A stretch of 64,000 nucleotides of DNA, from positions 1-64,000 of the forward strand of contig JABWBB010000003.1 of assembly GCA_013360675.1 (NCBI GenBank), written 5' to 3'. The notes beneath the pieces are model-generated. The model had not been told where the DNA came from. It saw nothing but the letters and a program-made list of their open reading frames with translations, and did no database searches. The DNA is from Phycisphaerales bacterium. Lineage in GTDB: Bacteria; Planctomycetota; Phycisphaerae; Phycisphaerales; UBA1924. A program made the position numbers and the translations under genes. The first letter of the stretch is position 1, and each line of letters starts with the position of its first letter. Positions 50,906 through 58,177 of this stretch are shown here, piece after piece.

Positions 50906-51523
50906 TCAGCCTTGGGTGCGGCCGCATTCGAACGCGCGGATCGTGCAGTGCGCTGCCGCGCATAACGCCACCGCGCACACCACGCCAAGGACCGCCCAGG
51001 TCACTACGCCCAGGATACCCGGCAGCCCCGAGATCAGGTCTACCAGGCGCCCCCGATACAGCACCGCCGCCGCCCCCAGCACCCCCAGAGGCAGTGCGGC
51101 AATCGCCGCCCGCACCAGGTATCCCCACGACCGACGGTCACGCACAAGCACACACACGGCCCCGACAAGCGCCAGCAGTGCACCCGCGGCTACCCGCCCG
51201 GCCAGCCAGCCGTTCATCGATATCGATGAGTTCTTGAGAGGCAACTCGCCCCGGATGCTCACCCAGCCCAGGAACGACGCCACCGCAATCGTCCCGCCGA
51301 TGCTTGCCAGCGCCAGCCCTGGCCCCTCACGGAAGCGCCCACGACCCGCCTGAATGCCCAAAAGGCTCGCCAGCACCGTGACCACCTCAAACCCGAAAAG
51401 CATCCATGTCGGGCGGACGGTGGCCAGCAGCGAGGCGGCGGCCAAGACCAGCGCCGAGACCAGCACCACGTCGGATACCAGCAATACAAAGACCCGTGCG
51501 ATTCGTGGGGGCGCTTGATACAC
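50906..51523 (-). CDS. Polytopic membrane protein, unknown
   Basis: The 205-aa product has about five hydrophobic segments (10-35, 40-58, 68-88, 108-126, 140-158, 165-192 in part) and short polar loops. I recognise no family. The start is a GTG at 51523 with AGGAG 9 nt upstream, in a 265-bp region divergent from fliD. Its 3' end faces the partial ALDH gene. No link to flagella can be shown. Confidence 0.65.
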   Translation of the reverse strand: MYQAPPRIARVFVLLVSDVVLVSALVLAAASLLATVRPTWMLFGFEVVTVLASLLGIQAGRGRFREGPGLALASIGGTIAVASFLGWVSIRGELPLKNSSISMNGWLAGRVAAGALLALVGAVCVLVRDRRSWGYLVRAAIAALPLGVLGAAAVLYRGRLVDLISGLPGILGVVTWAVLGVVCAVALCAAAHCTIRAFECGRTQG

Positions 51524-51524
51524 G

Positions 51525-51540
51525 TGGCAAAGCTCCTGCC
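51525..51540 (+). promoter_or_regulatory. Weak sigma54-like element upstream of fliD
   Basis: TGGCAAAGCTCCTGCC has the GG-N10-GC spacing of sigma54 promoters (GG at 51526-51527, GC at 51538-51539). It would start a leader of about 240 nt to fliD. It also overlaps the ribosome-binding site of the opposite gene, so chance is possible. Confidence 0.25.
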
Positions 51541-51788
51541 TATACCGAACATTTACCGTTCAAAATACCGGGTCATCATAGAGATTCTGTCACAACGTTA
51601 TCGGCAGGAAGCGGGTTCGACGCGAGGCATGCCGCTCGCGTGGAAAACCTTGGCCTGTTGACCCCGATCGGGGGTTGAGTGTGGAGGGTCGGTTTCTCAA
51701 GAGCCGATCTCTAGGGAACGTGGAGGTATTTGCCGGGGCGCCGACACGCGGCGTCGGGCAAGGCCGCCGCGGGAAAGGGGGTACGAGC

Positions 51789-54665
51789 ATGTCAGGGATT
51801 TCCACGGGCGTTGGCATCTTCAGCGGCGTCGATTCACGGTCGCTGATCGACCAGTTGATGGCGCTCGAGGCCCGCCCGCGTCAAGCGGCCCAGGCCCGCA
51901 TCGCGCAACTGCAGCTTCAGCAGACCGCATATCTCGACATCAATACGCGCATGTCGGCGATGCGCTCGGCCGCCCAGGCCTTCCGTGTCAATACGACGTT
52001 CCAGGCACGCCGCGCGGTGTCATCGAACACGAGCGTGATGACGGCGACCGCATCGAACACCGCCCCGCCGGGCACCTATTCGTTCATCGTCGATCGCCTG
52101 GTCTCGACCCAGCAGCAGATGAGCCGCGGGTTCGCCAACTCGGACCAGACCGGGCTTGGCATCACCAGCCTGACGTTCGAATCGGCCCAGGCGCGCCTGG
52201 ACCGCGATGTGGCCCTGGCCGACCTCAACGACGGTCAGGGGGCCCAGCGCGGCCGGATCATCATCACCGACTCGGGCAACCGCAATACGACGGTCGATCT
52301 CTCGCGCACCACCACTATCGGCGAGGTGATCCAGGCCATCAACAGCAACGGCACATCGCAGGTCACCGCGAGCGTCTCTGGCGGTCGCCTGGTCGTACGC
52401 GACAACGCGGGCGGGGCGCTCACCATCGCTGATGCCTCGGGCTACACCACGGCGACGAGCCTGGGCATTGCCGGGTCGGGCACGGGTTCCATCACCGGGA
52501 GCGTGATCTATCGGCTCAACGCGAACACGTCGCTGGCCTCGCTCAACGATGGCGCAGGCGTTTCGATCAAGAGCATCGCGGGCACATCGCCCTCGAACTT
52601 CACGATCCAGGTCGTCGACGGCTCGACCATGACGACCAATGTCAATGTGTACCTCGGCGAGGTGCGCGACGATTCGGGTGCAGTCACCCAGGCCGCCGCC
52701 TCAACCGTGAACGACGTGCTCACGCGGATCAACGCCGCCCTCTCCGCCAGCGTCTCCGACATCACCGCCTCGATCGACGCGACCAACGGACGCCTGCTCA
52801 TCACCGACAGTTCCGGGCTGCAGACCCTCAGCGTGATCGAGGGGTCGGGCTCCACCGCGGCGGACCTTGGGCTGACGGCCACCCAGGTGGGCAACGCCAT
52901 CCCGGGTCGACGCATCCTGGCGGGGCTCAACACCACACTGGCCCGCGGGCTCAACGGGGCCGGGGGAATCTCAGGCGACGGTGTGCTCAACTTTACCGCT
53001 CGCGACGGGCACGCCTTCAGCGTGACCATCGATCGCACCGCCTCGCTGACCGATATCTTCGCCCAGATCCAGACCGCATCGGGCACTGGCGCCAACAACC
53101 AGCCGCGCATCAGCCTCTCCCTCGACACCAACGGCACGGGCATCCGCGTCACCGACAACACGGGCCTGACCACCAGCAATCTAATCATCACCGGCACTAG
53201 CGGCAGCAACAGCGCCGAATCACTGAAGATCTCGACAGGGGTTTCGGGCGTTGCGGCCGCGGTGAAGGAATCGGGCAATCTGCAGCGGCGTTACATGAGC
53301 CGCGCCACATCGCTGGCGGGGCTCAATGCCGGGCGAGGGATCGGCACGGGCACGGTGCGACTGACCGACGCCACAGGCGCGGTCGCCTCGTTCACCGTGG
53401 GCACAAACCAGAAAAACCTGGGCGACATCATCGACCAGATCAACTCCTCGGGCCTGCTGCTGATCGCCCGGATCAACACCAACGGCGACGGGATCGAGAT
53501 CGTCGAGAACACCTCTTCTTCTCCCGCCGGTCCCGTCAAGATCAAGGTCGAGGACGTCTCGGGCACGGTGGCCCAGTCGCTCAATCTCCGCGGCGAGGCC
53601 ACGGGCATCGGCGCGAGCAACACCATCAACGGCTCCTTCGAGCGCACCATCACCTTCAACGCAGGCGACACGCTCCAGCAGGTGGTCACCAAGATCAACG
53701 ACGGGCGGGCCGGGGCGACAGCCTCGATCGTCCGTGATGGCAACGGCGCCACACCCTTCCGTCTGAGCCTGACGAGCCGGCAGACGGGCGCAGGCGGTCG
53801 TTTCCTGGTCGATTCGGGGTCGTTCGATCTTTCCTGGAACACGCTCGATGTGGGGCGCGATTCCCGCGCGTTCTACGGCTCGACCGACGCCGCTCGCGGC
53901 ATCGTGCTGGGCGGGTCGAACAACTCGATCGACGGCGCGGTGCCGGGCATGCGACTCGACCTCCTCTCCGCCAGCGACTCGCCCGTCAGCGTCACCGTCT
54001 CCTCCGACACCCAGGCCATCGAGACGGCGATCGGCGCCTTCGTCAGCACACTCAACACCGCCATCGAGCGCATCAACTCCAACACCCGATACGACGCTGC
54101 GGCGCAGCGCGGCGGTCCTCTGCTGGGCGATTCCACCGCCCTCGAACTCAAGCAGGCCCTCTACACCATGCTCCAGTCCACGCCCACGGGGGTCTCGGGG
54201 CGCTATCAGCGTCTGTCCGACGTGGGCGTCCGCATCGGTCAGGGCGGCCGCATCGAGTTCAACCAGGACCAGTTTCGCACGGCGATGGCCCAGGACCCGG
54301 CGGCGGTCGAGGCCCTCTTCTCCGCCCGCGTCCAGGCCGACGACACCTTCATCGAGCTTGAGCCGGGCGTGCGCGTCCGCAACCCTCGCTCGGGCTCGTC
54401 CTTCAGCACCCTGGGCATGATGGGCCGCTTCGAGCAGCTCGCCACGCGTTACATCGATTCAACCGACGGCGTGCTCACTCGCCGCGGACGGGGGATCGAC
54501 GAGCAGATCCGCCTGCAGAACACGCGCATCACCACGATCACCGAGAGCCTCGATCGGCGGCGCGAGGTGCTCGAACGCAAGTTCGCCGCCATGGAAGTCG
54601 CAATCCAACGCATGCAGAGCCAGCAGAGCGCCCTGGGCTCGCTGGGCGGGCTGATCCGTCGCTGA
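51789..54665 (+). CDS. fliD: Flagellar hook-associated protein 2 (filament cap), enlarged
   Basis: FliD caps the growing flagellar filament and guides flagellin folding. The 958-aa product has the conserved N-terminus (GIFSGVDSRSLIDQLMALEARPRQ) and C-terminal FliD domain (LDLLSASDSPVSVTVSSD, LGMMGRFEQLATRYIDSTDGVL) with a final coiled coil. Between them at least four flagellin IN-like repeats occur (LADLNDGQGA, LASLNDGAGV, LARGLNGAGGI, LAGLNAGRGI, each with a following strand-turn-helix). The usual size is about 450 aa, so the central part is roughly doubled. AAAGGGGG lies 7 nt before the ATG at 51789. fliS follows after 43 bp. Confidence 0.94.
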   Translation: MSGISTGVGIFSGVDSRSLIDQLMALEARPRQAAQARIAQLQLQQTAYLDINTRMSAMRSAAQAFRVNTTFQARRAVSSNTSVMTATASNTAPPGTYSFIVDRLVSTQQQMSRGFANSDQTGLGITSLTFESAQARLDRDVALADLNDGQGAQRGRIIITDSGNRNTTVDLSRTTTIGEVIQAINSNGTSQVTASVSGGRLVVRDNAGGALTIADASGYTTATSLGIAGSGTGSITGSVIYRLNANTSLASLNDGAGVSIKSIAGTSPSNFTIQVVDGSTMTTNVNVYLGEVRDDSGAVTQAAASTVNDVLTRINAALSASVSDITASIDATNGRLLITDSSGLQTLSVIEGSGSTAADLGLTATQVGNAIPGRRILAGLNTTLARGLNGAGGISGDGVLNFTARDGHAFSVTIDRTASLTDIFAQIQTASGTGANNQPRISLSLDTNGTGIRVTDNTGLTTSNLIITGTSGSNSAESLKISTGVSGVAAAVKESGNLQRRYMSRATSLAGLNAGRGIGTGTVRLTDATGAVASFTVGTNQKNLGDIIDQINSSGLLLIARINTNGDGIEIVENTSSSPAGPVKIKVEDVSGTVAQSLNLRGEATGIGASNTINGSFERTITFNAGDTLQQVVTKINDGRAGATASIVRDGNGATPFRLSLTSRQTGAGGRFLVDSGSFDLSWNTLDVGRDSRAFYGSTDAARGIVLGGSNNSIDGAVPGMRLDLLSASDSPVSVTVSSDTQAIETAIGAFVSTLNTAIERINSNTRYDAAAQRGGPLLGDSTALELKQALYTMLQSTPTGVSGRYQRLSDVGVRIGQGGRIEFNQDQFRTAMAQDPAAVEALFSARVQADDTFIELEPGVRVRNPRSGSSFSTLGMMGRFEQLATRYIDSTDGVLTRRGRGIDEQIRLQNTRITTITESLDRRREVLERKFAAMEVAIQRMQSQQSALGSLGGLIRR

Positions 54666-54708
54666 TCACTCAAGTCGTCCGCCGCAAGGACCGATACTCC
54701 ACCACGCC

Positions 54709-55158
54709 ATGAGCCAGGCCACCTCCCAGACCCGTTCCGCCAACGAATACCTCAAGATGAAGGTCCTCTCGGCCAACCCGGAGGAGCTGCGGCTGATGCT
54801 GCTCGAGGGGGCCATCAAGTTCGGGCGGCAGGGGCGCGAGGCCATGGCCGTGAACAAGCACGAGGCCGCATTCCTGGGCATCTCGCAGTGCCGAAACATC
54901 GTCTTCGAACTGCTCACGACGATCCGCGAGGACATCGACCCCGAACTGGCGACCAACGCCAAGGCGCTCTACGCCTTCATGTACCGCGAGATCGTCGATG
55001 CCGGTTTCGAGCGCGACGTCAAGAAACTCGATCGCGTTCTCGAACTGCTCGAGTATGAGCGCGAGACCTGGGTCATGCTCATGGGCCAACTCTCGAAGGA
55101 GCGGGGCATCGCCCCAGCGCCCGCCGAGCGCAAGGGCCCCTTCAGCCTGCAGGGCTAA
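54709..55158 (+). CDS. fliS: Flagellar export chaperone FliS
   Basis: FliS binds the C-terminus of flagellin and prevents early polymerisation. The 149-aa helical product has the family's NEYLKMKVLSANPEELRLMLLEGAIKFGRQG start, LTTIREDIDPELATNAKALYAFMYREIVDA and a following long helix. It is slightly longer than usual owing to a Pro/Lys-rich tail. It lies directly behind fliD, the common fliD-fliS order. Its stop overlaps the stop of the convergent holB gene by 3 bp. Confidence 0.95.
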   Translation: MSQATSQTRSANEYLKMKVLSANPEELRLMLLEGAIKFGRQGREAMAVNKHEAAFLGISQCRNIVFELLTTIREDIDPELATNAKALYAFMYREIVDAGFERDVKKLDRVLELLEYERETWVMLMGQLSKERGIAPAPAERKGPFSLQG

Positions 55159-56291
55159 CTCGCCTCGCACGCGGCGAGTTCCGCCGCCAGGTGATCCATC
55201 ACGAACAACGCGTTGACGTTCGCTTCGAGCTCCGTCTCGGCGCGCCGAATGGCATCGATCGCGCGGGCATTTCGCTCCGCGCGCCCGCCCCCACGCCCAG
55301 CACGCATCCCGCGACGTTCGCGCTCGGCCAGCAGGCGAAAGAGCCATGCGGCCCCGGCGTGATTCGCCGCCTCCTTGCTCGCCTGAGGTCGCTCCTTCAC
55401 ATACGCCTCGGCCCATCCCTCCACGAGGTCGTGCATCGCAGGGCCCAGTTCGGGCGAGTACCGCCCCGCATCCCCCGCCGCCAGGAGCGGCTCCAAGCGC
55501 AACGCCCAATCGTGCAACGCTGACACATCGGCGGCCTCGTATACGCCCGGCGACCCGCACGCGAACTCGAGCAGCCACCGCGCCCGCTCCCCTTCGGCCT
55601 CGAGCCCGCGCCCGCGAATCCATGCACGCATCTCAGCCTCTGACAGCGGAGAGAATCCCACCATCTGGCTGCGGCTGCGGATCGTCGGCAGCAGCCGGTC
55701 CGGGCGCGATGTCACCAGGATCACCAGCGTGCCCGGGGGCGGCTCTTCGAGCGTCTTGAGCAGAGCATTCTGGGCCGCGTCGGCCATCAATTCGGCTTCG
55801 TCCACAATGAAGACCTTGGTGGCGCGCGCGCCCGGGGCGGCCATGGCGGTCTTCGCCGCCGGCTCGATCAGAAACTCGCGGATCACGTCGACGGGGATCA
55901 CCCGCTGTTTGCGCTTCTGCACGTCGGCATCCGCGCTAAAGCGGGCGAGTTCCTTGCGGACGACATGGAGGTCGGGGTGCGTGCCCGCCGCCAGCAGGCG
56001 CTGCACGGGGCTCTCGGGATCGGGGGCGATCGAGCCGTCGAGCCCGGGGGCCGAGGAGGGATCGATCAACAGGGCGGTGAAGGCCAGGGCCGTGGTCATT
56101 TTCCCCACGCCCATGGGCCCGTGAAAGACCCACGCGTGGTGCAGGCGGTCCGAGGCCAGGGCCGACGTGAGTACGCGCAGCGCGTGGGCCTGGCCGATCA
56201 CGCGGGCCAGCGGGATGGGGGCGTCGACGGGAAGCGCCGCGGCACGGGGCTCGTCGGCCTTGACCTTCTTGGGGGCGGGTTTGCGGGCCAC
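55155..56291 (-). CDS. holB: DNA polymerase III subunit delta prime
   Basis: This is the clamp-loader subunit. The 378-aa product has an N-terminal AAA+ domain with VIGQAHALRVLTSAL, HAWVFHGPMGVGKMTTALAF (Walker A present), VFIVDEAELMADAAQNALLKTLEEPP and SRPDRLLPTIRSRSQ. The zinc-binding cysteines of DnaX and of many delta prime proteins are missing. The C-terminal helices follow. The start is a GTG at 56291, 5 nt after TAGGCT; upstream in-frame codons overlap the preceding gene. A basic Lys/Pro stretch leads the protein. Confidence 0.9.
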   Translation of the reverse strand: MARKPAPKKVKADEPRAAALPVDAPIPLARVIGQAHALRVLTSALASDRLHHAWVFHGPMGVGKMTTALAFTALLIDPSSAPGLDGSIAPDPESPVQRLLAAGTHPDLHVVRKELARFSADADVQKRKQRVIPVDVIREFLIEPAAKTAMAAPGARATKVFIVDEAELMADAAQNALLKTLEEPPPGTLVILVTSRPDRLLPTIRSRSQMVGFSPLSEAEMRAWIRGRGLEAEGERARWLLEFACGSPGVYEAADVSALHDWALRLEPLLAAGDAGRYSPELGPAMHDLVEGWAEAYVKERPQASKEAANHAGAAWLFRLLAERERRGMRAGRGGGRAERNARAIDAIRRAETELEANVNALFVMDHLAAELAACEAS

Positions 56292-56296
56292 GGGGA

Positions 56297-56302
56297 AGCC
56301 TA
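56297..56302 (-). promoter_or_regulatory. -10 box of holB, leaderless type with GTG start
   Basis: TAGGCT on the minus strand lies 5 nt before the GTG at 56291, in the 16 bp between this gene and its upstream neighbour. Confidence 0.48.
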
Positions 56303-56307
56303 GGTGT

Positions 56308-56568
56308 CTATGAGCCCCGGTTGCGGAGCCGGTCAAGCCGGGCCGCGAGGATCGCGATCTGGAGTTCGAGTTTGCGTTTGCGAAGCACACGCAACTCGTC
56401 CTCGGCCTCCGTAATCCGGTCCCAACGAGGCTGATCCTTCGCCGCCTGACGTTCGCGCTTCCACTGCTCGAGTTTGATCATGAAGCCGAGAAAAGCGAAG
56501 ATGGAGATCAGTACACCGAGCAGGAGGTACGGTTCAACATCATGGAAGGACATCTCCGCAAGCGACAT
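56308..56568 (-). CDS. Small membrane-anchored coiled-coil protein
   Basis: The 86-aa product has one membrane segment (about 13-32), then a highly charged coiled coil (about 34-80, E/R/L/K-rich). I recognise no family. AGGAG lies 10 nt before the ATG at 56568. It follows sthA by 13 bp and precedes holB by 16 bp, so it is probably cotranscribed with sthA. The layout recalls small scaffold or division-type proteins, but there is no direct evidence. Confidence 0.65.
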   Translation of the reverse strand: MSLAEMSFHDVEPYLLLGVLISIFAFLGFMIKLEQWKRERQAAKDQPRWDRITEAEDELRVLRKRKLELQIAILAARLDRLRNRGS

Positions 56569-56581
56569 CGTTGATTGTCTC

Positions 56582-58000
56582 CTAGGTATGCCTCAACTTA
56601 TTCAGCCCGTTCAGCGCGGCGACCTTGTAGCACTCGGCCAGCGTGGGGTAGTTAAATACCGCGTCGATGAAGTACTCGACCGTCGCCTTGAAGGCGATGG
56701 CGCACTGCCCGATGTGGATGAGTTCGGTCGCCCCAGTGCCGATGACGTGCGCCCCCAGGATCGCGTGGCTCTCCTGGTGGATCAGTAGTTTGAGCATGCC
56801 GATCTCATCGCCCAGCAGTTGCCCGCGTGCGATCTCCTTGTACTGGGCCACGCCCGACTCGTAGGGGATCCCCTCGGCGGTCAGGCGTTCCTCGGTCCAC
56901 CCCACCGTCGAGATCTCGGGGATTGAATAGATGCCGTAGGGGATCAGTTCAGCCGCGCTCTCCTTGCGCTTGCCGAACATCGCGCAGGCGGCCAGGCGTC
57001 CCTGCTCCATGCTCGTCGAGGCGAGCGCGGGGAAGCCGATCACATCGCCCACGGCGTAGATATGCGGGACGCTTGTCTGGAAAAACTCGTTGACCTTGAC
57101 ACGTCCGCGCTCGTCGGCCCGTAGGCCCGCCGCCTCGAGGTTGAGCCCGTCGGTTGCGCCCTGGCGCCCGATGGCATACAGCAGGCAATCGGCGCGCAGT
57201 TGCTTGCCGCTCTCGAGCGTGGCCTCGACCAGCACCTTGTCCACCGAGCGTGCCCCCGGGGGAGCCTCGGTCCGTTTGATGCTGACGACTTTCTCGCCAA
57301 GACGCAGCGTGACTCCCGCTTGTCGCAGGTGGTACTGCAGGGCCTCGCAGATCTCGGCGTCGATGAAATCCAGCAGGCGGCTGCGCCCCTCCACCAGCGT
57401 GACCTTGACGCCAAGGGCCGCCAGCATCGAGGCGTACTCGGTCCCGATCACGCCGCCCCCGACCACGATCATCGAGTAGGGAAGGTGACGCAGGCCCAGC
57501 AGTTCGTCCGAGGTGATGATGTCGTCAGTCCCGAACTCGATCGCGGCCGGGCGCGCAGGTCGGGTTCCCACGGCGATGCAGATGTGATCAGCCTGCACGC
57601 TCTCGGTCGCATGCTTGCCGATGACGTCGATTGTATTGGCATCGCGGAACTGCCCACGCCCGGTGATGAGCGTGATGTCATTGCCCGCGAAATGCCCCCG
57701 CACCAGCTCGATCTCGGCCTTGATCACGTCCTGGCAACTCTGCCAGAGGCCCGACAAGGTTGCCTCGCGGGCGGCGGCGGCGAAGTCCGCCGATCGCGGC
57801 GCGACCGAGTGACACCCGCCCAGGTTCAGGATCGCCTCGCGAAGAGCCTTGGATGGGATGGTGCCGGTGTTGATCGCCGCCCCCCCCACGACCTCGGCGG
57901 CTTCCACCACGCAGACGGACTTGCCAAGCTTGGCCGCCTGGATCGCGGCCTTCTGCCCCCCGGGGCCCGAACCAATCACACAGAGATCAAAGTGGCGCAT
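56582..58000 (-). CDS. sthA: Soluble pyridine nucleotide transhydrogenase
   Basis: This flavoprotein moves reducing equivalents between NADPH and NAD+. The 472-aa product has IGSGPGGQKAAIQAAKLG, the segment GGAAINTGTIPSKALREAI, VGGGVIGTEYASML, YAIGRQGATDGL, VNEFFQTSVPHIYAVGDVIG and the C-terminal dimer domain with IGTGATELIHIGQ. The redox-active CxxxxC of lipoamide and glutathione reductases is absent and GTIPSK is kept, as in SthA. TACCAT lies 7 nt before the ATG; no Shine-Dalgarno site is present. Confidence 0.93.
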   Translation of the reverse strand: MRHFDLCVIGSGPGGQKAAIQAAKLGKSVCVVEAAEVVGGAAINTGTIPSKALREAILNLGGCHSVAPRSADFAAAAREATLSGLWQSCQDVIKAEIELVRGHFAGNDITLITGRGQFRDANTIDVIGKHATESVQADHICIAVGTRPARPAAIEFGTDDIITSDELLGLRHLPYSMIVVGGGVIGTEYASMLAALGVKVTLVEGRSRLLDFIDAEICEALQYHLRQAGVTLRLGEKVVSIKRTEAPPGARSVDKVLVEATLESGKQLRADCLLYAIGRQGATDGLNLEAAGLRADERGRVKVNEFFQTSVPHIYAVGDVIGFPALASTSMEQGRLAACAMFGKRKESAAELIPYGIYSIPEISTVGWTEERLTAEGIPYESGVAQYKEIARGQLLGDEIGMLKLLIHQESHAILGAHVIGTGATELIHIGQCAIAFKATVEYFIDAVFNYPTLAECYKVAALNGLNKLRHT

Positions 58001-58007
58001 CGGGTGG

Positions 58008-58013
58008 ATGGTA
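58008..58013 (-). promoter_or_regulatory. -10 box of sthA, leaderless type
   Basis: TACCAT on the minus strand is 7 nt before the sthA ATG. Confidence 0.48.
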
Positions 58014-58177
58014 GCGAAAAACGCCCCGCCGGACCGTTTTCAATCACCACAAGACATGGTCGATCCCAACTCGCCGGCCCTCCAGACGACCCCTCCACTG
58101 TCTTCAGGCTCGCCCACGGACATGGGGCAAGGAGGGCCATAACCTACCCCGACCGCGAGCCGCCACAGGAATCCCCC

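Noticed and set aside
51598-51606. GCCGATAAC on the minus strand as a sigma28 (flagellar) -10 box
   Set aside because: No TAAA-like -35 sits 14-16 nt upstream and it points toward the unknown membrane gene, away from fliD. Chance match is likely.
57200-58177. Extension of alaS upstream by 326 codons
   Set aside because: The stretch is antisense to sthA and the AlaS family begins at the ATG at 58178.
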